Origin: Parvularcula sp964219355
GTDB taxonomy: Bacteria > Pseudomonadota > Alphaproteobacteria > Caulobacterales > Parvularculaceae
Assembly: GCA_964219355.1 (NCBI GenBank)
Contig: CAXPOZ010000004.1
Coordinates: forward strand, 186,001 to 250,000
DNA: 64,000 nucleotides
Direction: 5' to 3'
Part shown: positions 1 through 8,122 of the stretch, piece after piece
Layout: each line of letters starts with the position of its first letter
How positions within the stretch are numbered: the stretch's first letter is position 1
Program-made: the position numbers and the translations under genes
Notes under the pieces: model-generated
What the model saw: only the letters and a program-made list of their open reading frames with translations
Databases searched by the model: none
What the model was told of the DNA's origin: nothing

Positions 1-2301
1 AAAGCCACCGGCTTCCCGATTGCGAAAGTCGCCGCCAAGCTTGCCGTTGGCTATACGCTTGATGAGCTTGATAATGACATTACCGGCGGCGCCATGCCCG
101 CCAGCTTCGAGCCGACGATTGACTATGTCGTCACCAAGATCCCGCGCTTTGCCTTTGAGAAATTCCCGGGCACCAAGCCGATCCTGACGACCGCCATGAA
201 ATCCGTGGGCGAAGCAATGGCCATTGGCCGAACCTTCCAGGAGAGCCTGCAAAAGGCGCTGCGGTCGCTTGAGACAGGGCTTTGCGGCCTTGATCCGATC
301 GAGATCCCGGGCCTTGGCGAAGGTAATGATGTTGACGCCTATCGCCGGGCACTGGCCGCCCCGACGCCTGAGCGCCTGCGGGTGACAGCGCAAGCCATGC
401 GCGCCGGTGTGCCGGTCGAGCAGGTGCGCTCAGTCACGTCTTACGATCCATGGTTCCTTGAGCAGATCCGCGGCATCATCGAAGCCGAGGAAGATGTCGC
501 AAGCTTCGGTCTGCCCTCAGATGCCGACGGCCTGATGCAGCTCAAGAGCATGGGCTTTTCGGATAAGCGCCTCGCCCAGCTTTGCGATGGCACAGAGGAC
601 GAAGTGCGCCGTCACCGCCGCACGCTCGGCATCCGCCCGGTCTATAAACGCATCGATACCTGCGCTGCGGAGTTCCGCGCCGTCACCCCTTACATGTATT
701 CCGCCTACGAACCGGGCAATCAGGACGAAAGCGGCCCCTCTGACCGCAAGAAGGTCGTGATCCTCGGCGGCGGGCCGAACCGGATCGGCCAGGGCATCGA
801 GTTTGACTATTGCTGCTGTCATGCGGCCTTCGCGCTCGCCGATGCGGGCATCGAATCGATCATGGTCAATTGTAACCCGGAGACCGTCTCGACCGATTAC
901 GACACTTCCGACCGTCTCTATTTCGAGCCGCTGACCGCCGAAGACGTGCTTGAGCTGATCGACCGGGAACGGACGAATGGTGAGCTGCTCGGCGTTATCG
1001 TGCAATATGGCGGGCAGACCCCGCTCAACCTTGCAGAGACCCTTGCAAATGAAGGTGTGCCGATCCTCGGCACCTCGGTTGAAGCAATCGCCCTTGCCGA
1101 AGACCGCGAGCAGTTCCAGCGCCTCGTCAACGCACTGGGCCTGAAGCAGCCCAAAAACGCCGTCTCCGGCAAGCGCGAGAACGTCCTCGCCATGGCCGGT
1201 GAGGTTGGCTACCCGCTCGTCACCCGGCCCTCCTTCGTCCTTGGCGGCCGCGCGATGGAAATCATCCGTGATGAGAAGGGCATGGAGCGCTACCTCGCCA
1301 CCGCCAAGATCGAGATCACCGACAAACAGCCGCTCCTCCTCGATCAGTATCTCATCAACGCCGTTGAATGCGATGTCGATGCGATCTGTGACGGCGAAGA
1401 GGTCTATGTCGCAGGGATCATGGAGCATATCGAAGAAGCGGGCGTCCATTCGGGCGACAGTGCCTGCTCTCTCCCCCCCTACACGCTGAGCGATGAGATC
1501 ATGGCGACCTTGCGCGAGCAGACGGTCGGGCTCGCCAAAGCGCTGAACGTCCGGGGCCTGATGAATGTGCAATATGCGATCAAGGATGGCGAGATCTATA
1601 TCCTTGAAGTGAACCCGCGCGCCTCGCGCACCGTGCCCTTTGTTGCCAAGACCATCGGCGCCCCGGTTGCCCGGATCGCGGCCCGCGTCATGGCCGGTGC
1701 GAAACTCTCCGAATTCGACCTGCCGACGGGCACGCCCCGCCACACGGCAGTCAAGGAAGTCGTCTTCCCCTTCTCGCGCTTCCCCGGTGTCGACACGGTG
1801 CTTGGCCCGGAAATGCGCTCGACCGGCGAAGTCATGGGCCTCGATATGGATTTCGACCGCGCCCGGGCAAAGAGCCTGCTGGCGGCCAGCATCATCGTGC
1901 CGCTGAAGGGCTGCGTCTTCATCTCGGTGAAGGACAGCGACAAGGAAGAGATCCTCTCCCCTGCGCGGCGCCTTACTGAAATGGGCTTCTCGCTCATCGC
2001 GACAGGCGGCACGGCGGAGTTCCTGCGTGAGCAGGGTCTCGAAGTGAAACGGGTCAACAAGGTGCTCGAAGGCCAGCCACATATTGTCGACGCCCTGATC
2101 AATGGCGACGTACACCTCATTTTCAACACGACCGAGACGGCGCAGTCGATTGAGGACAGCCGGTCCATCCGGACGACTGCTCTGCAGCGCCGGATTCCCT
2201 GCATTACGACCCTTTCGGGCTCGAAAGCCTGTGTACGGGCCATAGAAGCTTTACGGCATGGCGACCTTGAAGCCGTGCCTCTCCAGCACTATAGTCACTG
2301 A
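1..2301 (+). CDS. carB: Carbamoyl-phosphate synthase large subunit, C-terminal two thirds (5' truncated)
   Basis: Makes carbamoyl phosphate from bicarbonate, ATP and ammonia supplied by the small subunit, for pyrimidine and arginine synthesis in the cytoplasm. The frame is open from base 1 (KATGFPIAKVAAKLAVGYTL), so about 766 residues are in view and roughly 310-330 N-terminal residues of a normal CarB of about 1,080 lie before the window. Visible parts are the end of the first carboxyphosphate half, the oligomerisation region, the second ATP-grasp half (GGPNRIGQGIEFDYCC and RPSFVLGGRAMEI) and the C-terminal MGS-like allosteric domain (from about CVFISVKD; includes LIATGGTAEFL). No lesion seen. 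The gene is followed by a terminator-like hairpin and greA, a common alphaproteobacterial order. Confidence 0.97.
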   Translation, partial: KATGFPIAKVAAKLAVGYTLDELDNDITGGAMPASFEPTIDYVVTKIPRFAFEKFPGTKPILTTAMKSVGEAMAIGRTFQESLQKALRSLETGLCGLDPIEIPGLGEGNDVDAYRRALAAPTPERLRVTAQAMRAGVPVEQVRSVTSYDPWFLEQIRGIIEAEEDVASFGLPSDADGLMQLKSMGFSDKRLAQLCDGTEDEVRRHRRTLGIRPVYKRIDTCAAEFRAVTPYMYSAYEPGNQDESGPSDRKKVVILGGGPNRIGQGIEFDYCCCHAAFALADAGIESIMVNCNPETVSTDYDTSDRLYFEPLTAEDVLELIDRERTNGELLGVIVQYGGQTPLNLAETLANEGVPILGTSVEAIALAEDREQFQRLVNALGLKQPKNAVSGKRENVLAMAGEVGYPLVTRPSFVLGGRAMEIIRDEKGMERYLATAKIEITDKQPLLLDQYLINAVECDVDAICDGEEVYVAGIMEHIEEAGVHSGDSACSLPPYTLSDEIMATLREQTVGLAKALNVRGLMNVQYAIKDGEIYILEVNPRASRTVPFVAKTIGAPVARIAARVMAGAKLSEFDLPTGTPRHTAVKEVVFPFSRFPGVDTVLGPEMRSTGEVMGLDMDFDRARAKSLLAASIIVPLKGCVFISVKDSDKEEILSPARRLTEMGFSLIATGGTAEFLREQGLEVKRVNKVLEGQPHIVDALINGDVHLIFNTTETAQSIEDSRSIRTTALQRRIPCITTLSGSKACVRAIEALRHGDLEAVPLQHYSH

Positions 2302-2310
2302 TCCCATACA

Positions 2311-2363
2311 AAAGGGCGGCACCCACCTCGCTGGTCTCATCCAGCAGGCGGGCCGCCTCTTTG
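2311..2363 (+). terminator. Possible terminator between carB and greA
   Basis: GGCGGC at 2315-2320 pairs with GCCGCC at 2352-2357. The long loop holds a smaller hairpin (CTGG at 2331-2334 with CCAG at 2341-2344). A short T-rich stretch (CTCTTTGTGT) follows. It is branched and the T-tract is weak, so it may be an attenuator or structured leader of greA instead. Confidence 0.4.
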
Positions 2364-2388
2364 TGTATTGAAAGAGAAGATGATCGAC

Positions 2389-2862
2389 ATGGAAAAGTTC
2401 CCGATGACCGTTGCTGGCTTCCAGAAGCTTGAGGCTGACCTCAAGCACCTGAAGACCGTTGAGCGACCGGCTGTCATCCAGGCCATCTCCGAAGCCCGTG
2501 AACATGGCGACCTTTCGGAAAACGCGGAATATCACGCGGCCAAGGAACGCCAGAGCATGATCGAAGGCCAGATCCTCGAATTCGAGGACAAGCACTCCCG
2601 TGCCCAGGTCATCGACATTGCCACTCTGTCTGGCCCGGAAGTGAAATTCGGCGCGACAGTCACCCTCATTGATGAAGATACCGAGGAAGAGAAGCGCTAT
2701 CAGATCGTTGGTGATCTCGAAGCCGACCTCAAAGACGGCAAGATCTCGATCTCCTCGCCCATCGCTCGTGCCCTGATCGGCAAGGAAGAAGGCGATTCGG
2801 TTGAAGTGGCGGCCCCCGGCGGCAGCCACGTCTATGAGATCGAAAAGGTCGAATACAAATAA
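2389..2862 (+). CDS. greA: Transcription elongation factor GreA
   Basis: Rescues backtracked RNA polymerase by stimulating cleavage of the transcript 3' end. The protein is 157 aa, the family's usual length. It has the N-terminal antiparallel coiled coil (about residues 1-75, with the conserved SEAREHGDLSENAEYHAAKE segment and its acidic tip) and the C-terminal FKBP-like domain (SPIARALIGKEEGDSVEV). I chose the ATG at 2389 because GreA proteins start MEKFPMT and GAGAAG lies about 9 bases upstream; an ATG at 2380 and a TTG at 2368 are in frame. It stands alone between hairpins and converges with the M3 peptidase gene. Confidence 0.96.
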   Translation: MEKFPMTVAGFQKLEADLKHLKTVERPAVIQAISEAREHGDLSENAEYHAAKERQSMIEGQILEFEDKHSRAQVIDIATLSGPEVKFGATVTLIDEDTEEEKRYQIVGDLEADLKDGKISISSPIARALIGKEEGDSVEVAAPGGSHVYEIEKVEYK

Positions 2863-2890
2863 TTCGTCCCGACCCTGAGGACAAAAAATA

Positions 2891-2920
2891 AAGGCCATCC
2901 GTTTCCGGATGGCCTTTTTG
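2891..2920. terminator. Strong bidirectional intrinsic terminator
   Basis: A perfect 11-bp stem, AAGGCCATCCG (2891-2901) with CGGATGGCCTT (2906-2916), and a TTTC loop, is flanked by an A-rich stretch before and a T-run after. It therefore works on both strands. It serves greA (plus) and the converging M3 peptidase gene (minus). Confidence 0.92.
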
Positions 2921-2941
2921 TTTGGTGGGTGGCGCTGAGGA

Positions 2942-5149
2942 TTAGTCCTCAGAGCCGTCCGGGAAACCGCGCTGGCGCATCAGCGCGCCGACATCGACAT
3001 CCTTGCCGCGGAAGGCGCGATAGCCATCCACCGGGTCGACCGTGTCGCCGACCGACAGGATGTGGTCGATGAAGCGTTGGGCGACGCCCTTGTCGAACGG
3101 GCTGCCCGCTTCTTCGAAGGCTTCCCATGCATCCGCGCTGAATGTGTCAGCCCAGAGATAGGAGTAATAGCCCGCCGCATAGCCTTCGCCTGAGAAGACG
3201 TGCGCAAATTGCGGCGTCCGGTGACGCATCGGCAGCTCATCAGGCATGCCAAGCTCCGCCAACGTCTCACGCTCGAAAGCGTCGGGGTCGACATTGCTCG
3301 CATCCTCAAGCGTATGCAGCTTCATGTCGATCAGCGCGCTTGCGAGATACTCCGTGGTCGCAAAGCCTTCATTGAAAGTGCCGGCCTTTTTGATCTTGGC
3401 AAGGAGTTCCTGCGGCATCGGCTCGCCCGTATCGACGTGGAGCGCGAAGCGTTCGAGGATTTCCGTCGTGCCCAGCCAGTTCTCGTGAACCTGGCTTGGG
3501 AATTCGACATAGTCGCGCGGCACGGATGTGCCCGACTGGCTCGGATAGACCACATCGGAATTCAGCCCGTGAAGGGCATGGCCGAATTCGTGAAACAGGG
3601 TTTCTGCATCATCCCAAGAGATGAGGACCGGCTCGCCCTCTGCGCCCTTGATGAAGTTCGAGTTGTTCGAGACGATGGTCGTGACTGGCGTACCGTCCAG
3701 CTTTTGCTGGGTCCGGTAGGAGGTCATCCACGCACCGGAGCGCTTGCCGGCCCGAGCGTAAGGGTCGAAATACCAAAGGCCCTGATGCTCGCCATTGCGG
3801 GTGACTTCCCAGACCCGGACATCGGGGTGGAAGACCGGCACGTCATCAACCTGTTTGAAGTCGAGATTGTAGAGCTCTTTTGCCATCCAGAACATCCCCT
3901 CACGGAGGTTCTCAAGCTGGAGATACTGTTTCACTTCATCCGCATCGAGGTCATATTTCGCCTTGCGGACTTTCTCCGCGTAATAGCGGTAGTCCCACGG
4001 CGCGATGGTGATGTCGGCGCCCTCTTCATCGGCTACCGCCTGCATGTCGGCGACTTCTTCTTCCACGCGGGCAATCGCCGCCGGCCAGACCCGCATCATC
4101 AGATCCATGGCGCGCTCAGGCGTTTTTGCGACCTGCTTCTCAATCGCGCGGGCTGCAAAATTGTCATAGCCCTGAAGATGTGAGCGCTCTTCGCGCAGCT
4201 TCAGGATTTCCGCGATAATCGCATTGTTGTCATACTCATCGCCATTGTCGCCGCGATCGTAATAGGTCCGCCAGACTTCTTCGCGCAGCTCGCGATTATC
4301 CGAATAGGTCAGGAACGGATCCATAGAGGAGCGGGTGTTGAGGATGGCATATTCGCCTTCCCGGCCTTTGCCTGCCGCAGCGCTCGCGGCCGCATCGACG
4401 ATGCTGTCCGGCAGGCCGCCAAGCTGGTCTTCGGTGAGCCAGGTCACATAGGCTTCTTCATCATGCAGAAGGTTCTGGCTGAACTTGGTGTAGAGTTTCG
4501 AGAGCCGGTCATCGAGATCAGCGATCTTCTCTTTGGTCTCTTCATCCAGTGCTGCGCCCGAACGCGCAAAATTGGTGTAGTAGTCCCAGACAAGGCGTTG
4601 TTCGGGGCCGGTCAGCGCTTCGAGAGCGGCCTTGTCTTCCCAGATAGCTTCGATCCGTTTGAAGAGCTTTTCATTCTGGATGATGTCGTTCTGATATTCA
4701 GAGAACAGCGGATCAATCCGGGTCTCGATTTCCTGGAATTCAGGGGTCGAGAGATTGCCGCCCCACAGGAAGTAGTAGGTCGCCGCGCGGTCGAGAGCGC
4801 CGCCGCCCTTCTCCATGGCGATGATCGTGTTCTCGAAGGTCGGGGCTTCTGGATTGTTCGCGATAGCTTCGATCTCATCGAGGCTCGCTGCCATCGCCGC
4901 TTTGATCCCCGGCTCGAAGTCCGCAACCGTGACCTTGTCGAAGGCCGGCACGCCGCCATAGGGACCTTCATATGGGGCGGTGATGATGTTCATCTCGCCT
5001 GTCTCCGTCATTTCCGCGTCTGCTGTCATTGTTTCTGCCGAGACTTCCGTCTCGGTCATGGTGTCGGCGTCATCCTTGTCGCCGCAGGCAGCGAGCGAGA
5101 GGCTGAGGGCAGCAAGGCTTGCGCCCATCAGGGTAGGTCGAATGCGCAT
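2942..5149 (-). CDS. M3 family metallopeptidase lipoprotein (peptidyl-dipeptidase Dcp-like)
   Basis: A zinc metallopeptidase of the M3 (oligopeptidase A / Dcp) family that probably degrades short peptides in the periplasm. The 735-aa protein starts with a lipoprotein signal (hydrophobic stretch ending LSLAAC, Cys near residue 20), then an acidic Thr/Glu-rich linker and the large helical M3 domain. The zinc site HEFGHALH is near residue 520, with the downstream ligand Glu in DYVEFPSQVHENW. The ATG at 5149 has AAGGAA about seven bases upstream and puts the signal peptide at the N-terminus; in-frame starts at 5176 and 5227 would bury it. It follows yceD by about 80 bases on the same strand and may be cotranscribed. 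Confidence 0.92.
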   Translation of the reverse strand: MRIRPTLMGASLAALSLSLAACGDKDDADTMTETEVSAETMTADAEMTETGEMNIITAPYEGPYGGVPAFDKVTVADFEPGIKAAMAASLDEIEAIANNPEAPTFENTIIAMEKGGGALDRAATYYFLWGGNLSTPEFQEIETRIDPLFSEYQNDIIQNEKLFKRIEAIWEDKAALEALTGPEQRLVWDYYTNFARSGAALDEETKEKIADLDDRLSKLYTKFSQNLLHDEEAYVTWLTEDQLGGLPDSIVDAAASAAAGKGREGEYAILNTRSSMDPFLTYSDNRELREEVWRTYYDRGDNGDEYDNNAIIAEILKLREERSHLQGYDNFAARAIEKQVAKTPERAMDLMMRVWPAAIARVEEEVADMQAVADEEGADITIAPWDYRYYAEKVRKAKYDLDADEVKQYLQLENLREGMFWMAKELYNLDFKQVDDVPVFHPDVRVWEVTRNGEHQGLWYFDPYARAGKRSGAWMTSYRTQQKLDGTPVTTIVSNNSNFIKGAEGEPVLISWDDAETLFHEFGHALHGLNSDVVYPSQSGTSVPRDYVEFPSQVHENWLGTTEILERFALHVDTGEPMPQELLAKIKKAGTFNEGFATTEYLASALIDMKLHTLEDASNVDPDAFERETLAELGMPDELPMRHRTPQFAHVFSGEGYAAGYYSYLWADTFSADAWEAFEEAGSPFDKGVAQRFIDHILSVGDTVDPVDGYRAFRGKDVDVGALMRQRGFPDGSED

Positions 5150-5230
5150 GAAGATTTCCTTATTCGTATTTGTCATCTGGTCTGGCGAGTTCTGTAAGGC
5201 GCGAGCGCCATCAGGCAAACTGGCCAAAGA

Positions 5231-5746
5231 TTAATCCTGCTTCAGTTTCCCGAGGACATCAAAGGGCGAAATCCTCTCACCGGCTTTCGGATCGACCTGT
5301 GGTTCGGCGCCTTCCTTCCGCGGATGCGGGTCCATGGCGAGGAAAAGCTGCTCGAGCAGCACGGTGCCGAGATCCAGCTTTCCGCCCTCAATCGGCTCCG
5401 GCGCATCAAGGTCCGCCTCCATTTCCTCAGGCAAGTCACTGTTGGGAAGCTCATCGGTGAAGGTCTCAAGGAAATCCTCTTCGATTTCTTCGGTCAGCTC
5501 CTCAAGGCTGACGACACAAGAGCGCGTCAGCGTGGCCGAAAGATGGCCCTCAACCGTGATCAGTTTGCCGCGGCGAATGGCGGTCGCCTCGCCTGACAGT
5601 GCCTGAACACCGGGCATGCCCAGAAATGCGGCAAGGCTTTCGCGGTCAGCCTCGCTGGCTGTGAATTTGCGGCGCTCCGGCACATCGCCGATCTGGGCGA
5701 CGTCGAGGGCTGCGGAAAAGCTTTCAAGGAGAGGCAGGTCACTCAT
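5231..5746 (-). CDS. YceD/DUF177 family protein
   Basis: 171 aa, matching the DUF177 (YceD) family. In other bacteria YceD is linked to 23S rRNA maturation and often sits beside rpmF or plsX; the biochemical role is unsettled. The sequence has the expected mixed alpha/beta N-terminal part (GHLSATLTRSCVVSLEEL), a very acidic middle and the C-terminal motif around LLEQLFLAMDPHPRK. Its ATG overlaps the stop of the upstream chaperone gene by four bases (ATGA), so the two are translationally coupled. The pairing with a bc1 chaperone gene is typical of alphaproteobacteria, but here the next gene is a peptidase, not plsX. Confidence 0.85.
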   Translation of the reverse strand: MSDLPLLESFSAALDVAQIGDVPERRKFTASEADRESLAAFLGMPGVQALSGEATAIRRGKLITVEGHLSATLTRSCVVSLEELTEEIEEDFLETFTDELPNSDLPEEMEADLDAPEPIEGGKLDLGTVLLEQLFLAMDPHPRKEGAEPQVDPKAGERISPFDVLGKLKQD

Positions 5747-6306
5747 GATGTCGATCCTTCTTGGGCGGCGGGAAAGCGGATCTCTCCGGCCAAAAGGGCT
5801 GTTTCGTCGCCCTCTTCGGGTTTGGCGGCCCGGCGGAAATAATCAGCCAGTGCCGGAGCCTGCGGCGCGGCCTCGTCCCCATAGACATTGCGGCCGACGG
5901 CCTGGGTCAGCTCGTCCTCGACTTCCGAGATCAGCGCTGCCCGATAGGCCTTGGCCCGACCATAGAACATCTCGGCTAGGACGCGCACTCGCTTGCCGAC
6001 GCGGGTGTCCCCGACGCCCATCTCGCGCAGGCTCGCATCGAGGTTGGAGACCATGACATCGAACAGCGCCTGACCAAACTGGCCTTTTGGATCGTGCGGC
6101 CGGATTCGCTCCAGAACTGCAATCACATGCAGGGACAGGATATCGAATCGCCCCTCCACCGTGTCCGGCACGGCATAGGCTGTATAGAAGACCGGCTGGC
6201 GGGACGCGGCCGCGATCTCGGGATAAAGCGCCTCTGCTGCCACCCTCTGTTGCGGGGGTTTCAGGCCCAGTAGCCCGGGCACGGCGCTTAAAACTTTGAG
6301 AATCAT
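5743..6306 (-). CDS. Ubiquinol-cytochrome c chaperone family protein (CBP3-like)
   Basis: 187 aa of the ubiquinol-cytochrome c chaperone family (mitochondrial CBP3/UQCC1 relatives), which assists cytochrome b / bc1 complex assembly in mitochondria. In bacteria the function is inferred by homology. The visible helical core runs VFYTAYAVPDTVEGRFDILSL, then LREMGVGDTRVGKRVR and MFYGRAKAYRAAL. The ATG at 6306 (MILKVLSAVPG) was chosen over an in-frame start at 6354 because family members begin near this segment. It is divergent from bamE and coupled to the DUF177 gene by ATGA, an arrangement conserved across alphaproteobacteria. Confidence 0.85.
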   Translation of the reverse strand: MILKVLSAVPGLLGLKPPQQRVAAEALYPEIAAASRQPVFYTAYAVPDTVEGRFDILSLHVIAVLERIRPHDPKGQFGQALFDVMVSNLDASLREMGVGDTRVGKRVRVLAEMFYGRAKAYRAALISEVEDELTQAVGRNVYGDEAAPQAPALADYFRRAAKPEEGDETALLAGEIRFPAAQEGSTS

Positions 6307-6451
6307 GGGTTGAGTGCTCGCTTGCGGGTTGCCTTGCCCCGGGAGGTCTGCCACCGAAGAGCGCTGGCAGTGGCCGGGCTCTTGGGGTAATCCCTAGGGA
6401 GATACCAAGCAAATCGGCCCGTCCGTAGTGAATATCAAGGGAGAACCGCCC

Positions 6452-6901
6452 ATGCGGCTCGCGCTCGCACTTTCCGCCCTCCTGCTCTCGACCGCCTGCG
6501 TGTCGATTCGTGACACGCATGGCTATGCGATTGAGCGAGGCGAAACGGAACTGACGGCCCTCGAAGGGATCGACACCAAGGAATCAGTGCTGGCCCGTTT
6601 CGGTGAGCCTTCAGTTCGCCCGTCCATGTCGGATGATGTCTGGTACTATATCAGCACGACAACGAACTCCCGCGCCTTCTACCAGACCGAGACGACCTCT
6701 CGGGACATCATCGTCTTTGCCTTCAACGAAGACGGCACGGTCGCCGATGTTCTCGAATTCGATCTTGAGGACGGCCAGCAGGTCGCAATCAATGATCGGG
6801 TCACCCGGACACGCGGCAAGGAGCTTTCGTTCCTTGAGCAGCTGATCGGCGGTGTCGGTAAAGGCGCCGGCGCAGTCGACCCGGACAACGCGCCGCAATA
6901 A
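6452..6901 (+). CDS. bamE: Outer membrane assembly lipoprotein BamE/SmpA/OmlA
   Basis: A small lipoprotein of the BAM complex, which inserts beta-barrel proteins into the outer membrane. It is 149 aa: signal peptide with lipobox ending LLSTAC, then the BamE domain. The domain includes the usual helix-loop pattern LTALEGIDTKESVLARFGEPS, an aromatic strand (DDVWYYIST) and a paired strand (DIIVFAFNEDGTVADV). The ATG at 6452 has AAGGGAGA eight bases upstream; the in-frame start at 6428 precedes the SD. It is divergent from the bc1 chaperone gene, with about 145 bases between starts for both promoters. Confidence 0.93.
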   Translation: MRLALALSALLLSTACVSIRDTHGYAIERGETELTALEGIDTKESVLARFGEPSVRPSMSDDVWYYISTTTNSRAFYQTETTSRDIIVFAFNEDGTVADVLEFDLEDGQQVAINDRVTRTRGKELSFLEQLIGGVGKGAGAVDPDNAPQ

Positions 6902-6925
6902 GCGAGCGGCGCGCCTCCCCCCTTT

Positions 6926-6968
6926 AGATAAAATAAGAGCCGCTCCGGCGGGGCAACCGAAGCGGCTC
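6926..6968 (-). terminator. Intrinsic terminator of the DUF2852 gene
   Basis: GAGCCGCT (6937-6944) pairs with AGCGGCTC (6961-6968), extended by three more pairs after one mismatch. Read on the minus strand it is followed by TTATTTTAT, so it ends transcripts from the DUF2852 gene. Confidence 0.75.
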
Positions 6969-7033
6969 AGGAGATCGCAACCTTCTCACTCTATGGGCAG
7001 TGGGCGGTCGCTTGTCAGGCGCATCGGGCGCCT

Positions 7034-7480
7034 TCAGGCAGCGGGGGTATCGCCGCCAGCCGGTCGGGTGTTCCGGTTATTCCGGAACGACTCGAACTCG
7101 TCACGGTCGCGCGCCCGGCGCAGCTCCCGCACATATTCATCGAACTCTTTGCGAGCCTCATCGAGCTTGCGGCGCTCTTCATTGAGGCGGTCGAGTTCGG
7201 CATCACGCCATTCATCGAAGGCGGCATTGCCGGTAGAGCCGGATTTCGGGCCCCAATTGGCCTGGTCAAACGCTTTGTTCACGGACGATTTAGCGCGTCC
7301 CCAGTTGGAAAAATCCACTCCCAGTTCCTTCCCGTATAGCATGTATGCGATCATCGCGAGGCCAAAGACCCAGAGGCCTGTGGCGAAGAAAAAGATCATC
7401 AGTGCCAAGTTGACTGGCGTCCATGCTGGGCGCAGCTGATGGGAAAAATTCTTCCCGTTGAATACTTTTGCATCATCCAC
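7034..7480 (-). CDS. DUF2852 membrane protein
   Basis: 148 aa, matching the alphaproteobacterial DUF2852 family of unknown function. The N-terminal part carries RPAWTPVNLALMIFFF and a long hydrophobic stretch (about residues 22-48) that can form one or two membrane helices. The C-terminal half is a charged coiled coil (FDEWRDAELDRLNEERRKL ... RRARDRDEFESFRNNR), the family signature. The start is GTG at 7480, supported by AAGGAGG nine bases upstream. A strong terminator follows the gene. Function unknown; inner-membrane location inferred. Confidence 0.88.
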   Translation of the reverse strand: MDDAKVFNGKNFSHQLRPAWTPVNLALMIFFFATGLWVFGLAMIAYMLYGKELGVDFSNWGRAKSSVNKAFDQANWGPKSGSTGNAAFDEWRDAELDRLNEERRKLDEARKEFDEYVRELRRARDRDEFESFRNNRNTRPAGGDTPAA

Positions 7481-7563
7481 TTCAAAGGGCCTCCTTCACA
7501 GCTCCCGGCGATGAGAACTCATCGCGTCCTGCTCAATAGAGGTGGGGTGGCGCCTTTAAGCTT

Positions 7564-8049
7564 TCAAGAAGTTTCTTGTCGTTTTTCGATAATCACCGGG
7601 GTGAAGCGGCGATGCGCTTCGTCAATGAAAGCCCCGGAAAGCCGCATGAAAGCTTTGTCGATAAGCTGCGTTGCGAGGGTCTGCATGAGGATGTTTCTGA
7701 ACTCGAACTCGATACAGAAATCGATCCGGCAGCCCTCCTCATGAGGCTCGAAACGCCACTCATTAATCAGCGATTTGAGTGGACCTTTGACATAAGCGAC
7801 ATTGATCGTGCCCGCCTCGCGGTCGAGCGTCACCTCAGAGCGGAAGCTCTCGCGGAACATCTTGTATTTGACGACCATGTCGGCGGTCAGCGAGCCTGTG
7901 CCGTCTTTGACATCACGATTGCGCACCCGCAGCGCCTCTATCCAGGGGATGAAGCGCGGATAGTCCTCCACATCGGCGACCAGATCGAACATCTGCTGCG
8001 GCGTGAACGGGACAATCGTGGTTTCCTGATGCGAACCCATGGGAGGCAT
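7564..8049 (-). CDS. COQ10/RatA-like START-domain protein (ubiquinone-binding family)
   Basis: 161 aa with the SRPBCC/START fold of the COQ10 / RatA family. In mitochondria and probably in alphaproteobacteria these bind ubiquinone and support respiration; in E. coli the relative RatA was described as a ribosome-association toxin. Conserved segments visible are MFDLVADVEDYPRFIPW near the N-terminus, GPLKSLINEWRFEP in the middle, and the C-terminal helix LIDKAFMRLSGAFIDEAHRRF. The ATG at 8049 has GGAAAG upstream; an in-frame start at 8157 would overlap the neighbouring gene. COQ10-type function is more likely given the lineage. Confidence 0.85.
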   Translation of the reverse strand: MPPMGSHQETTIVPFTPQQMFDLVADVEDYPRFIPWIEALRVRNRDVKDGTGSLTADMVVKYKMFRESFRSEVTLDREAGTINVAYVKGPLKSLINEWRFEPHEEGCRIDFCIEFEFRNILMQTLATQLIDKAFMRLSGAFIDEAHRRFTPVIIEKRQETS

Positions 8050-8122
8050 GTGCGCTTTCCGGCGCCGGGGTGCAAGCGACAGACTGGCGCGGCCAAGGCC
8101 AATTGCCCGTCTGTCGTCCCTT

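Noticed and set aside
517..2115. Long open frame of 532 codons on the minus strand inside carB
   Set aside because: It is antisense to an unbroken, well-conserved carB. Such frames arise from codon bias in GC-rich genes; the translation has no recognisable domain and no SD.
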